Assembly (NCBI RefSeq): GCF_900198195.1
Contig: NZ_LT899436.1
Location: 3,253,001 to 3,317,000, forward strand
Direction: 5' to 3'
From: Tenacibaculum jejuense
GTDB lineage: Bacteria; Bacteroidota; Bacteroidia; Flavobacteriales; Flavobacteriaceae
DNA: 64,000 nt
The position numbers and the translations under genes are program-made. Of this stretch, positions 44,125 to 54,281 are shown piece after piece. The notes under the pieces are model-generated. The model saw only the letters and a program-made list of their open reading frames with translations, made no database searches and had not been told where the DNA came from. The first letter of the stretch is position 1. Each line of letters begins with the position of its first letter.

Positions 44125-46455
44125 TTACTTGTGATCTGTATTTCCAAATCTTCTTGTGTACAAACCTGAGTTTATTTCTTTGGCTTTTTTTATCATTGAT
44201 GGATAAGGAATATCTGTTGCAGAAACGAAACCAACATTGTAGTTTTCGCCATCGTGTGCTCTACCTGTAAGCGGTGAATCTAAATATTGAAACCAATGAC
44301 AACCAACTAAATATGGATTATCTATTACAGAGTTTGCATAATCTTCCCACATTTTTGCTCTATCATCTTGATCTACTGCATGCACTAAACCAGAATGTAA
44401 TAAACCAGAATCTGGAGCTCCCATGTGATATTCTCCTATTAATGTTGGCATGTCTACTTCTTCTAAAAACTTCCAATATTTTTTTCCAATACCTTCTTTA
44501 TAGTAATTGTAGCTAAACACATCTACGAATTTGGCTGCTGATTTTCGCACTTCTGGAGTTACTCCCCAAACTGCAAAACGACAACCTAAATACATATGAT
44601 TCGGCATTTTTTTCTCTAAAGCATCATGAATTACCTGAAAATATTTTGTTGCAAAAGCTTCTAATAAAACTGATAAATCTGCAATCATTTCTTCGGAATA
44701 TTCTTCTTTTGATTTATAATCTATTCCAGCTTCTAGGGCTTTCCATGAAGTAATTTTAGTATTCCAAGCCGTATTTAAATCTGTAATTTTTGCATACTTT
44801 TTCCTTAAGATTTTTATGCTATGTCTTTTCAAATAACTTGTCATGTCTTTTGAAAGTCCGTCTAACACTAATCCGTAATGATATTTTTTTGCGCTAGTTG
44901 CTCCCCAACTTCTTTCGTTATCGATAAATACACCAATACACCATGGATTATTTTTTACTTCTTCTGCAACTACTGCAATTGATTTCTTAGCTCTTCTTTC
45001 AAATTCAGGATCGAAAGGATCAGGCATTGGTCCCCAATAATCTAATCCAGAATATACTTTTTGAAAATCTCCAATAATCCATCCATTAGCGAAAAATGGT
45101 AATTTATTTCTGTGGTAAAATGCAGGATCAATCCAATTTCCAAAAGAAGTAAATCCCCAATTACGCATTCGATCTTCTGTAACTTGCAACCATTTATCTA
45201 CATAAGATTTCGGATATTGTTCGCCATATCTTCTTTCTAAATTTGAACTATAAAAACTATAGGTTTGTCCGTGTTCTATCGGCCCGAAATGAGATTCCTT
45301 TCTGTAACTGTAATGATCTGCTAATGGTCCGTCTACAGCTGGTAATTCCACAAACATATCATTTCTTAGTTTGTTTGTTACATGAGCTGTTTTCATAATT
45401 TCTTTAGGCACAGCCACAATTCCTTTTGAATCTTCTGGAGTTACATCTTCCGGATCTCTATGTTTTAACTTCTCATCTGTGTAATCGATACCAGTATATG
45501 TTGTAGAATTTGCCATTCTTACATTTGCCAATCCTATCGAAAAGAATAAATATCCTTCAGGATCTACTAATGCCCATTTTCCGTTTATTTTTTCTTTTCT
45601 GAAATATCCAGTTGCTTTTAGTTTTGGACCATTTTTCCAGCCTCCATACTGACTTCTATCTGGCATTAATGTATATTCTGCTAGAGTTTTTAGTTCTGCA
45701 TCTGCGATATTTTTTAACTCTTCATCTGAACTCACTTTAATTGGAAAATCTACTTTAGCATTTTGTCCGAATTTATCTACTATTCCTTTTAAAAAATTAG
45801 GATCTCTTTCTGGACTTTCTACTATTCTAATATTATCTAGAAGTACTGTTTTATTCTTATAACCTTGAGATCTATAAATTTGAATTGATTTAATTTCAGA
45901 AAAGTCAATGATACTTAACAATCCATTAATTTTCATGTGTACAGCTTCAGTTTCCCAAGCTGGAGGAGTATCTCTTAATCCGCTTTCTATATCTTCTTTT
46001 TGAGTTGTTAATTCAAAATAATATGATTTAAACTCGTTAGGTTGTACACTCACAATTCTTCTTGTAGATTGATTTTTTGAATTGGTTACAACAACATTAA
46101 TGAATGAAGAACTTCCATTCTCACTCTTAGCATCAAAAACTAGATTATACTTCTTATTTTTATCTAATTTCCATGGTGTATTTGTACTAAATTTTACTCC
46201 ACTTTCTTTTTCATCACCTCTTATAGCAACTTTCAAAACTTTATTATTTTCTGAAAGTGAAATTACTTTAGATGTTGCATTGATATCTTTTATAGTATTC
46301 ACTGAAACAGTGTCTGATTCAAAATCATTAATAACTATTTCTGAGTTATAATTCCATATTTTTTTTGCTTCTTGTGATTCTTCTTTTTTCTCTTGACAAG
46401 AAAAAATGGTTACTAATGACAGTAAGGTTACTTTGTACAAAGTTTTAGCACTCAT
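44125..46455 (-). CDS. GH50 beta-agarase, lipoprotein (copy 1)
   Basis: 776 residues. Lipoprotein signal with Cys20 (TIFSC). N-terminal carbohydrate-binding-like beta-sandwich (~45-215), then a GH50 (beta/alpha)8 domain (~260-770) opening with GKWALVDPEGYLFFSIG. The acid/base glutamate lies in FIDNERSWG and the nucleophile glutamate in LIGEYHMGAP, both expected for the family. GH50 enzymes are beta-agarases, many exo-acting and releasing neoagarobiose. A paralogue is at 50568-52694. It heads a two-gene unit with the PhoD-like gene, and the agar-locus element lies ~147 bases upstream of its start. Placement on the outer membrane or periplasmic face is likely. Confidence 0.9.
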   Translation of the reverse strand: MSAKTLYKVTLLSLVTIFSCQEKKEESQEAKKIWNYNSEIVINDFESDTVSVNTIKDINATSKVISLSENNKVLKVAIRGDEKESGVKFSTNTPWKLDKNKKYNLVFDAKSENGSSSFINVVVTNSKNQSTRRIVSVQPNEFKSYYFELTTQKEDIESGLRDTPPAWETEAVHMKINGLLSIIDFSEIKSIQIYRSQGYKNKTVLLDNIRIVESPERDPNFLKGIVDKFGQNAKVDFPIKVSSDEELKNIADAELKTLAEYTLMPDRSQYGGWKNGPKLKATGYFRKEKINGKWALVDPEGYLFFSIGLANVRMANSTTYTGIDYTDEKLKHRDPEDVTPEDSKGIVAVPKEIMKTAHVTNKLRNDMFVELPAVDGPLADHYSYRKESHFGPIEHGQTYSFYSSNLERRYGEQYPKSYVDKWLQVTEDRMRNWGFTSFGNWIDPAFYHRNKLPFFANGWIIGDFQKVYSGLDYWGPMPDPFDPEFERRAKKSIAVVAEEVKNNPWCIGVFIDNERSWGATSAKKYHYGLVLDGLSKDMTSYLKRHSIKILRKKYAKITDLNTAWNTKITSWKALEAGIDYKSKEEYSEEMIADLSVLLEAFATKYFQVIHDALEKKMPNHMYLGCRFAVWGVTPEVRKSAAKFVDVFSYNYYKEGIGKKYWKFLEEVDMPTLIGEYHMGAPDSGLLHSGLVHAVDQDDRAKMWEDYANSVIDNPYLVGCHWFQYLDSPLTGRAHDGENYNVGFVSATDIPYPSMIKKAKEINSGLYTRRFGNTDHK

Positions 46456-46602
46456 TCGGTTTCATTTTCTAAAAAAAGGAACTTTAAAAATGATTATTTC
46501 TAATTTTTTCGTTCCATTTTTTGATTATATGTTAATTTTAGACAAATGCAAGAAACTAAAACCTAATGAAAAAAGTACCGTCAAATAAAGGGTTTAGAGC
46601 TG

Positions 46603-46620
46603 TTGTCAAGTTTTTTTCAA
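46603..46620 (-). promoter_or_regulatory. Agar-locus direct-repeat element upstream of GH50 copy 1
   Basis: Plus-strand TTGTCAAGTTTTTTTCAA, i.e. minus-strand TTGAAAAAAACTTGACAA, which matches the 20-base consensus CTTGACAAAAACTTGACAAA with one changed base in the 18 present. It lies 147 bases before the GH50 start, in the opposite orientation relative to the gene compared with the other three copies. Confidence 0.55.
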
Positions 46621-46650
46621 TTAATTTTTTAGTTTTTTTAAGAGTTTAAA

Positions 46651-46697
46651 CAAAAAAGCAGCTCCATTTTCTTTCCTTAAAAAGAATAAGAGCTGCT
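46651..46697 (-). terminator. Terminator at the end of the long agar operon
   Basis: Stem AGCAGCTC (46657-46664) with GAGCTGCT (46690-46697), with further pairing inside the loop (TTCTT with AAGAA). On the minus strand it is followed by six T. It closes the unit that ends with the GH16 gene at 46725. Confidence 0.8.
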
Positions 46698-46724
46698 CGT
46701 ACTTATTTTAGATGAAAATATATT

Positions 46725-47996
46725 CTATTTATCCTCCAGTTTCCAAGTTCTAACCCAATCAATTTTCATAGTATTAATTGAATTGTCTCCTAAATCACTT
46801 TTCGGTGGCAATCCACCAAGCCAATTTGCGTCGCTGGTCCATAAATCGAAAATAATCTCTAATTCTCTTGTAAATTTTCTATCATAAGTATTTCCATCTT
46901 CATGTTCTCCAACAGTAACACTTCCTGCTGGTTCTCCATCTAAATAAAACTGAATATTTTTTTCATCTTTCCACCAAACTCCATAAGTATGATAACCTTC
47001 ATTCCAACCTACATTTTTTAAAGGATTTACTGAAGATAGATCTGATATTAGGTAATTTCCTTTGTTACGAACTGTTTGTGGTGTTTTATTCTCATCAGCC
47101 TGAAAATATTGTGCGTTCATTTGATTTGGAAAATCTGGTTGACAACCACAAGAAGGTTTTGAGTTATTTTCTATAATATCAATTTCATCTCTATTATTAA
47201 TATCTCCGTTGTTTAACCAAAATGTATTGTACGCAGAAATGTGCGCTGTTTGAATTCTTGCTTCTGTATACATTGGATATTTCGTTTCTGCTTTTGAATG
47301 AATTCTTGCAGTTTGAAACCATCTATCTTCTGGATTACTTTCATTTAAAGTTGCTTTGATCCATAATTTACCGTCAGTAACACCAGAATTATCAGCAGAT
47401 TCTGACATAAATACTGGCACTCCATAATTCCATGTAGACTTAAACCACTTTGTATTGTCCCAAGCATCAAATTCGTCTGACATTGTTTCTAATTTCACCC
47501 ATTTTTTATCATTTGGAGTAGTATCGTCTATTGATGTAAATGAAGGAAAATCTGGATTTATATTATTAAAATCATCTGCAGTTAATGTGTGTTTATTGAT
47601 AGTTACATTCACCTTAGCCGTATCTGAATCGCCATCTTTATCTGTTATTTTATAAGTGAATGAATCTGTTCCGAAGTAGTTTGCCTCTGGAATATATTCG
47701 AATACACCATCACTAACTTCTGTTATTGTTCCTTTTTCTGGTTGCATTGAAATTTCATAATTATCATCATCTCCACCATCTGTTCCAATTTCATCATTGC
47801 TTGTCACATTGATTTGATTTGAAGTTCCTGAATTACTATTCTCTTCAACAGTTAATACATCATCTTGCGCTACAGGATTATCATTTGTATTTGGTGGGTT
47901 TTCTGAATCTGAACCTCCACAACCAATTGATATTTGGAATATAAATAGCAACAACATTGATTTTACTATTCTATTACGTGTTTTCATATTAAACAT
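46725..47996 (-). CDS. GH16 beta-porphyranase or beta-agarase, lipoprotein with cadherin-like domain
   Basis: 423 residues. Lipoprotein signal with Cys26 (ISIGCGGS). Residues ~38-134 form a cadherin/VCBS-type domain (NPVAQDDVLTVEENS, then YFGTDSFTYKITDKDGD), followed by a GH16 domain (~165-423). Catalytic residues Glu271, Asp273 and Glu276 lie in RDEIDIIENN. The sequence is unlike the AgaB-type enzyme at 41071; the RDEIDIIEN context and the methylgalactose P450 nearby suggest a porphyranase, but I cannot separate this from an agarase by reading alone. It is last in the long operon and ends at a terminator. Met4 is an alternative start with an equally good signal. Confidence 0.82.
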   Translation of the reverse strand: MFNMKTRNRIVKSMLLLFIFQISIGCGGSDSENPPNTNDNPVAQDDVLTVEENSNSGTSNQINVTSNDEIGTDGGDDDNYEISMQPEKGTITEVSDGVFEYIPEANYFGTDSFTYKITDKDGDSDTAKVNVTINKHTLTADDFNNINPDFPSFTSIDDTTPNDKKWVKLETMSDEFDAWDNTKWFKSTWNYGVPVFMSESADNSGVTDGKLWIKATLNESNPEDRWFQTARIHSKAETKYPMYTEARIQTAHISAYNTFWLNNGDINNRDEIDIIENNSKPSCGCQPDFPNQMNAQYFQADENKTPQTVRNKGNYLISDLSSVNPLKNVGWNEGYHTYGVWWKDEKNIQFYLDGEPAGSVTVGEHEDGNTYDRKFTRELEIIFDLWTSDANWLGGLPPKSDLGDNSINTMKIDWVRTWKLEDK

Positions 47997-48057
47997 AAAT
48001 TTATACTTAAGTTATTTATTTGGATTATTTACTTATTTAATAGTACAGTTAACTCAA

Positions 48058-50538
48058 TTATTTTTCAAATCCTCTAGCTACAGGCATTACTTCATCTGCT
48101 TCTTTATAACCAGTCTCTCCACCTAAACTCGGATAATATCTAAAATAATTCGCCCAACCGTATTTCTGTTTTATATCAAAAGCCTCTTTACCAATTGCTT
48201 TTAATGTTTCTTTATCTTTCTTTTTATCTGCTACTAACAACATGTAATCATTGGCTGATAATTCTTGTCCGTTCTCATTTACCAGATTAATTTCTACATA
48301 GAATTTATCTCCTAATTTCCCTGGCACACCACAAGAAACATCTATGAACTTTTTCGAACTATCACCTAAAATTTGATCAATTTCATAAAACTCTTGTTTC
48401 ACTACAGATTTGTTTGCATCTAAAAATTTGATCATTGTTTTAGAGTTTTTAAATGATTTGTAATAATCATTTACAATCCATAATTCTCCTATAAATTCTT
48501 CTCCAGGTAACCAACGTCTGTTATCATGTTTCATTGTAATTAAAACCGGCTGATATGCTTTTTTTACATAATCGAATGATAATTTCTTTTCTTGGTAATA
48601 ATCTACAATTCCCCATTTCATATCTGGTGCAAATGTGATGTAATGACAAATACAAATGGCACTAGTTTTAGGTTTTCTAGTTCTGAAATGTTCTAATGCA
48701 TATTGAAAGATGACACCTTGCGCAATTTGAGTAGCTTCTACAAACTTTTCGAAACCATCTCTAGATTGATCTCCTAATACTTCAAAATTCAATGTTCGTA
48801 ATGCATCAAAATCTGTCCAATGATGTCCCCAACTTGGTCCTGGTGGCCAAATTTCATCTTCAGGAATAAACTTTTTAATACTTTCTACATTCGGACAAGA
48901 TGAAATGGCTAATTCTGGAATAACCGCATAATCTAAACTTGGAAAATAATCTTCCATTACAAACTCTCCTTCTCCATAGAATAAATCATTAGCGTGGTAA
49001 CTTTCATTAGGTTTGAAACCTAGATTTAAACCAACTTCATCACTTAAAGGCGAAGACGGAATATAGTACAAAGAAGTGTATGGTTTTATGGCTTCTCCTA
49101 ATTCATTCACGAAGTTAAGATTGTGTTGCGGATCAGAAGCTGTCATGAATAACTCTTCTGAACCTTCTAATAAAACGATACAAGGATGATTTCTTTGTTC
49201 TTTAACAGAAGCAATTGCTTCTTCGAAAACTGCCTTTTTAAACTCTTCTTCTTTAGGAAGCGACAAACTTGCTAATGGTAAAACATCTTGCCAAACTGTA
49301 ATCCCTGCTCTGTTGCATAATTCATAGAAATACGGAATCTCTTCTGGATGCCAACCGAAAATTCTTAGATTATTAAAATTTGCTTCTTTTGCTAATCTAA
49401 TTAACTCTTCATATTTACTTTTATGCGCTCTTCCCATAAAAATATCTGGTGGTCCGCCCCAAGTTCCTGAACGCATAAAGTGGCGTTTACCGTTAATCAT
49501 AACTGTCCAAGGATTTTCTACTTGCTCTCTAGTAAAACCTGGATTATGTTCCATTTTAATCTCTCTAATTCCGAAAGTTGTTTCAGTAGTATCGTGTAAA
49601 TTTTCACCTTCTAAAACAGTTACTTTCGCTTTGTAGAGATTTTGATCTCCTAAATCCCAAGGCCACCAAAGTTTTGCTTCATCAATAACTAAATCAACAT
49701 CAAGCTTTTGTATTCCTGTATCAACATTTATTTCTTTTGAAATTCTATAAATTTTTGAATCGAAATTTTCTCCTTCAACATCTATTTGAAGTTCTAGTTT
49801 TTTCGATTGATCTGTATGGTTTTCTAATTCAACTTCAATGTTAAGCTTTGCAGAATTTTTAGAAAGAATTGAAAGCTTTACGTAAGTATCTTCAACAGTA
49901 ACATTCCCCATAGCTTCTAAATACACTGGTTTCCAAATTCCTGTTGGAGGTAAACTTACCCAATAATCTCCGTGCCAAGCTGGCTTTCTTCCGGCAACCT
50001 GACTATATCGTCTTGGAGCTGGATGCAAACGAACCATTAACACATTTGTTCCGAAACGTAAATTCTCGAAACGAATGACTTTTGAAACATCAAATTTAAA
50101 TTTAGAGAACATTCCTTCATGAGTTCCTAAAAACTCTCCATTCAACCAAACATCACAAGCAAAATCAACTCCATCAAAAACCAATTGAATTCTTTTTTCA
50201 AACATTTCTCTTGGAACATCGAACTGACGTTTATACCACCATTCGTTCTCTGGAACCCATTTTGCTTTTAAACTATTTCTACCAAAATGTGGATCGTCTA
50301 ATCTTCCTGCTCTCCATAAATCTGTATAAACATCTCCTGGGACTTTGGCGTAAATCCAATTAAACGAATCTCCTGTGATATCAAAGTTAAGTTCATGAAA
50401 GCCAGTTTTTACTCCTTCTCCTGGTCGAATTCCTTCCATTTGCCAATTGTTTCCACTTAAATCGAAAACAATTTTTTCATTGGAATTAATTCCTTTTCTA
50501 CTCATTTTCTCTTTTTCGTCTTGACTAATATTTTTCAT
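48058..50538 (-). CDS. GH2-family glycoside hydrolase, probable exo-beta-galactosidase of agar oligosaccharides
   Basis: 826 residues. GH2 architecture resembling the beta-mannosidase branch: N-terminal sugar-binding domain (~25-215; VPGDVYTDLWRAGRLDDPHF and WWYKRQFDVP), Ig-like domain (~215-330), a (beta/alpha)8 catalytic domain (~330-640) and a C-terminal beta domain. The acid/base position reads LLEGSEELF rather than the usual G-N-E or GNNE, and the nucleophile is probably the glutamate in VIPELAISSCP. No signal peptide is present, so it works in the cytoplasm unless the start is wrong. In agar loci GH2 enzymes remove terminal D-galactose from agarooligosaccharides after GH117 has taken the anhydrogalactose. 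Activity is inferred from context; 30 bases downstream of GH50 copy 2. Confidence 0.85.
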   Translation of the reverse strand: MKNISQDEKEKMSRKGINSNEKIVFDLSGNNWQMEGIRPGEGVKTGFHELNFDITGDSFNWIYAKVPGDVYTDLWRAGRLDDPHFGRNSLKAKWVPENEWWYKRQFDVPREMFEKRIQLVFDGVDFACDVWLNGEFLGTHEGMFSKFKFDVSKVIRFENLRFGTNVLMVRLHPAPRRYSQVAGRKPAWHGDYWVSLPPTGIWKPVYLEAMGNVTVEDTYVKLSILSKNSAKLNIEVELENHTDQSKKLELQIDVEGENFDSKIYRISKEINVDTGIQKLDVDLVIDEAKLWWPWDLGDQNLYKAKVTVLEGENLHDTTETTFGIREIKMEHNPGFTREQVENPWTVMINGKRHFMRSGTWGGPPDIFMGRAHKSKYEELIRLAKEANFNNLRIFGWHPEEIPYFYELCNRAGITVWQDVLPLASLSLPKEEEFKKAVFEEAIASVKEQRNHPCIVLLEGSEELFMTASDPQHNLNFVNELGEAIKPYTSLYYIPSSPLSDEVGLNLGFKPNESYHANDLFYGEGEFVMEDYFPSLDYAVIPELAISSCPNVESIKKFIPEDEIWPPGPSWGHHWTDFDALRTLNFEVLGDQSRDGFEKFVEATQIAQGVIFQYALEHFRTRKPKTSAICICHYITFAPDMKWGIVDYYQEKKLSFDYVKKAYQPVLITMKHDNRRWLPGEEFIGELWIVNDYYKSFKNSKTMIKFLDANKSVVKQEFYEIDQILGDSSKKFIDVSCGVPGKLGDKFYVEINLVNENGQELSANDYMLLVADKKKDKETLKAIGKEAFDIKQKYGWANYFRYYPSLGGETGYKEADEVMPVARGFEK

Positions 50539-50567
50539 TTTATAGGTAGATTTGGTTTGATTTCGTT

Positions 50568-52694
50568 TTATTTTAAATGATGATCTCTTCGATATTCATA
50601 CATGTTGTAGGTGGTTTCTTTCACTTTTTCAATAACTTCTTCAAAAGGATTATCGCAAACATCTATAAAACCAACATTATAATTTTCGCCATCAAAACGA
50701 CCTGTATTGGGTTCATCTATATACTGAAACCAATGTGCGCCAATGATATATGGATTTCGTAATGCTCCTTGAATATAATCTTGATACATTTGACCTCGTT
50801 CAGCTTGATTTTTTGCTTTTTTTACCCCAACATGGAAACTTCCTCTGTCATTAGCCCCAAAGTGAAACTCACCAATCATTACTGGTTTGTCTACATCTTT
50901 AGGTAATGAGAATTTTTCTACACTGTATTCGTATTTATTGAAACTCATGATGTCTAAATACTTACTCGCAGTAGACAAAACCACATCGTTATTTGCCCAA
51001 GCAAAACGACAACCCAAATAGTTTTGATGAGGTGCAACTTTTTTAATTTCGTTATGAACAATTTTAAAATATGTATCTGCTATTTTTTTATAGAAAACTA
51101 ACAAATCTTCTTCTGCTAACTTTACGTTAGGTTCATCTGTGACTTCTAACATATTGCTCCATGAAGTATATTTTGCTCCCCACTTTTTATTGAGCTTTTC
51201 TATGCTTACATATTTAGCTTTTAAATCATTAATGAATTCAATTTTAGCAGGTTGATCAGCTGGACTTTTTAATGTTCCTACTGAAAGCGAACCTAAAAGT
51301 CCCCAAGACAATTCGTTATCTATAAAATATCCTATACACCAAGGATCGTTGGCGCCTTCTTTTTGACTTTGAATAGATTCTTGAACAGCTTTTCTGAAGT
51401 TTGGATCGAAAACATCGTGCATTGGTCCCCAATATCCTTTTGAACCTAAAATTTTTGGTGTTTCTTTAATCCAAATTGAACCTACGTATGGAGTTCTTCC
51501 TTGTCGTGTTGCTCCAAAATCAGACATGAATCCGATGGTATTCATTCCCCAATCTTTAATTCTTTTATGAGCGATATCTTGAAATTTTTCTTTCCAATTA
51601 TCTCCATATTTTCTGTAGAGGTTACTTTGATAAAAATTGTACGTAGTGTAAGGAACCTTATCGAAATAAAAACCATGATTAGGAACAAACTTGGTTTCTT
51701 GATAAAACTGACCTAATTTTTCATCTTTACTTGGCATTGAAGAAAAATAATTTTCTCTTTCTGTAATTCCTGTAGCGACTGAACTAGATGACACACAATT
51801 TAAACCGGCAGTCCAAAATAAATTTCCTTCCGGATCAACCATCCACCATTTCCCATTCACTTTTTCAGTTCTAAAAAAACCTGTAGCTTTAAGTTTTGGT
51901 CCGGCTGTCCAACCTCCATATTTTCCAATATTCGGTGCTCCTTTACTAGCCTCTAAAACTTTTAATTCTTTATTTGCCTTTGCAATTAGTTCTTTTTTAG
52001 AATGGATTTTACCTTTCCAATCGGCATGTTTGTACTGACCAAATTCATCTATAAATGGGAAGAAATTATTTGCATCTTTTTCTTCATATTTCCCTACAGC
52101 TCTTACATTATCAACTGTGAAGTTGTTTCGTTTTGTTGCATATCTTGAATTGAATGTAATTTCTGTCACTTTGGTTAAATCTGCTTTGATTTTCCCTGGC
52201 GCTCCATTCATTCCCTTGAATTCTATTTGCGGTTTGTTAATCCATGGTGTCCAAGCTAAATCAACCACTATTGTTTTTGCTTCACCAGGTTTTAAATCAA
52301 CATAATCAGAACAATACCAACGTAACAATAAATTAGGATCGTTACCAACAAACATTTCTACTTGAATATCTTCTTCTCCGATATTCTTTACATCTGCTTT
52401 TACCTGAAAATAGCTAGATAAATTCCATGGAGACGCTTTCTCTGCCAACAACTTTACTCCTGGTTCTTTTATAGTAAATCCGTTATTGACTTTTATGTAA
52501 TTATTGTTAGTTTCTTCTACAAATTCAAAAGTTGCATCTTGAGCTCTTATATGTGATTTTTGCTGGATATTTTCAAAGTCAAACAATACCAATTTATGCT
52601 CTTTTTCTTCTTGTTGAGATTGATGGTTACAGCTTAAAAGTATAATTAAACTTGCTGCAACTAACACATACTGTAAAGAGAACTTCATTTTCAT
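50568..52694 (-). CDS. GH50 beta-agarase, lipoprotein (copy 2)
   Basis: 708 residues. Lipoprotein signal with Cys22 (ASLIILLSC). N-terminal carbohydrate-binding-like beta-sandwich (~35-205) and GH50 (beta/alpha)8 domain (~255-705) starting at GKWWMVDPEGNLFWTAGL. The acid/base glutamate is in FIDNELSWG and the nucleophile glutamate in MIGEFHFGAND. It is a paralogue of the gene at 44125-46455. It lies between the sugar porter (17 bases upstream) and the GH2 gene (30 bases downstream) in the long operon, so it probably yields neoagarobiose for uptake. Exo- or endo-action cannot be told. Confidence 0.92.
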   Translation of the reverse strand: MKMKFSLQYVLVAASLIILLSCNHQSQQEEKEHKLVLFDFENIQQKSHIRAQDATFEFVEETNNNYIKVNNGFTIKEPGVKLLAEKASPWNLSSYFQVKADVKNIGEEDIQVEMFVGNDPNLLLRWYCSDYVDLKPGEAKTIVVDLAWTPWINKPQIEFKGMNGAPGKIKADLTKVTEITFNSRYATKRNNFTVDNVRAVGKYEEKDANNFFPFIDEFGQYKHADWKGKIHSKKELIAKANKELKVLEASKGAPNIGKYGGWTAGPKLKATGFFRTEKVNGKWWMVDPEGNLFWTAGLNCVSSSSVATGITERENYFSSMPSKDEKLGQFYQETKFVPNHGFYFDKVPYTTYNFYQSNLYRKYGDNWKEKFQDIAHKRIKDWGMNTIGFMSDFGATRQGRTPYVGSIWIKETPKILGSKGYWGPMHDVFDPNFRKAVQESIQSQKEGANDPWCIGYFIDNELSWGLLGSLSVGTLKSPADQPAKIEFINDLKAKYVSIEKLNKKWGAKYTSWSNMLEVTDEPNVKLAEEDLLVFYKKIADTYFKIVHNEIKKVAPHQNYLGCRFAWANNDVVLSTASKYLDIMSFNKYEYSVEKFSLPKDVDKPVMIGEFHFGANDRGSFHVGVKKAKNQAERGQMYQDYIQGALRNPYIIGAHWFQYIDEPNTGRFDGENYNVGFIDVCDNPFEEVIEKVKETTYNMYEYRRDHHLK

Positions 52695-52711
52695 TTTCTT
52701 ATTTTTTTGAA

Positions 52712-54274
52712 CTATTGCTTTACTAGAATTTCTTCTAACTCTTCTAATGATTTTCCTTTTGTTTCTGGTACTTTAAACCACACAAAAGCAAATCCAATAA
52801 GCGCGAAAAGTCCGTAGATTAAAAATGTTTTAGTACTTCCTAAAGCAGATAATTGCCACGGAAAAAGTAGTTGTACTAAAAATGAAACAGCTAGATTTAT
52901 TAATCCTACAAATGAAATTGCTAACCCTCTTATTTTATTAGGAAATAATTCTGAAAACAACACCCACATTACTGGACCAATTGACATAGCAAACGATCCT
53001 ACAAAACCAATAATTCCGATAAGAATTAAAATTGTATTCATATGTGTACCTACACTTGCAATTGCTCCTTCGTGTAACTTATATTCCTTTTCACCTAACA
53101 GTAAGGAAATTTCTTTTTTGAATTCAAGATCATTTTCAAATACTTTACCTTGAATTGTAAGTAATTTATCTTTCTGAAGCGTTTCTGGTAAACTTTCAAT
53201 TGCATCTGCATCTAATGAATACGTAGCAGAGTTAAATCCGTAACTCAATAAAAACAAACAAATAGCAATACCAGCCATTCCAATAATTAATAATGGTTTT
53301 CTTCCTAATTTGTCAATTGTAAAAATTGCTAAAACTGTAAAGATCAAATTTGTAAAACCAACTAAAACAGCTTGCACAAAAGAAGCATCGGTTCCAATTC
53401 CTGTTTGTTCAAAAATCATTGGAGCATAAAATAATACAGCATTGATTCCTACAATTTGCTGAAAAATTCCCACGATTAAACCTATCGTAATTACTTTACG
53501 CATAGATTTACTAAAGAGATCAGATATTTTTGATTTCTCTTTATTTTTATCTTCTAGAATACTTTGTGTTACTTCTGCTACTTGATTTTGAGCTTCTTCT
53601 TTTGAAATTACTTTTTCTATAACAGCTAATGCTTCTTCTTTTCTATCTTGAATAATTAACCATCTCGGACTTCTAGGCACTAGAAATAATCCAAGAAAAT
53701 AAAAGATTGCTGGAACAGCTTCAATCCCTAACATCCATCTCCAATTCCATTCTTTTAATCCGAGAATTTTTACCCATTCTGCATCAGTTTCTCCCCACTT
53801 TAGAATGAGATAATTTGTGAAAAATGCGATTGATATTCCTAAAACAATATTTAACTGATTGATTGAAACTAACTGTCCTCGTTTTTCAGCAGGAGCAATT
53901 TCAGCAATATACATTGGAGCAATAATTAAAGAAGCTCCCACAGCTAATCCACCAATTAATCGAAAAATGATTAACCAGAAAAAATTACCTGCTAATCCAG
54001 ATCCCACAGCTGAAACTGTAAACAATAAAGCCGCATATTTAAGTAATTTTCTTCTTCCGTATTTATCACTCATCGGACCAGCAATAAGCATACCTAAAGC
54101 TGCTGTAAGTGTAATTGAACTCACTGCCCAACCTAACTGTAATTTTGATAAATTAAATTCTGGTTCAATAAATCGTACTACACCAGAAATTACTGAAGCG
54201 TCAAATCCTAAGAGAAAACCTCCTAATGCAACAATTGCTGCAATACGGACTATGTATAATTGTTTACTAGACAT
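52712..54274 (-). CDS. MFS sugar porter (sugar:H+ symporter family)
   Basis: 520 residues, 12 membrane helices. Family motifs: GFDASVISG in helix 1, DKYGRRKLL between helices 2 and 3, PRSPRWL after helix 6, QQIVGINAVLFYAP in helix 7, DKLGRKPLL between helices 8 and 9, and PETKGKSLEE at the C-terminus. A hydrophilic insert of ~60 residues (~345-405) between helices 9 and 10 is longer than in xylose/galactose porters such as XylE or GalP. It moves a mono- or small disaccharide across the inner membrane; neoagarobiose, galactose or anhydrogalactose are candidates. Since GH117 has no signal peptide, import of neoagarobiose is a reasonable inference. The gene lies 8 bases after the aldolase gene. 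Confidence 0.9.
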   Translation of the reverse strand: MSSKQLYIVRIAAIVALGGFLLGFDASVISGVVRFIEPEFNLSKLQLGWAVSSITLTAALGMLIAGPMSDKYGRRKLLKYAALLFTVSAVGSGLAGNFFWLIIFRLIGGLAVGASLIIAPMYIAEIAPAEKRGQLVSINQLNIVLGISIAFFTNYLILKWGETDAEWVKILGLKEWNWRWMLGIEAVPAIFYFLGLFLVPRSPRWLIIQDRKEEALAVIEKVISKEEAQNQVAEVTQSILEDKNKEKSKISDLFSKSMRKVITIGLIVGIFQQIVGINAVLFYAPMIFEQTGIGTDASFVQAVLVGFTNLIFTVLAIFTIDKLGRKPLLIIGMAGIAICLFLLSYGFNSATYSLDADAIESLPETLQKDKLLTIQGKVFENDLEFKKEISLLLGEKEYKLHEGAIASVGTHMNTILILIGIIGFVGSFAMSIGPVMWVLFSELFPNKIRGLAISFVGLINLAVSFLVQLLFPWQLSALGSTKTFLIYGLFALIGFAFVWFKVPETKGKSLEELEEILVKQ

Positions 54275-54281
54275 ATTCTTT

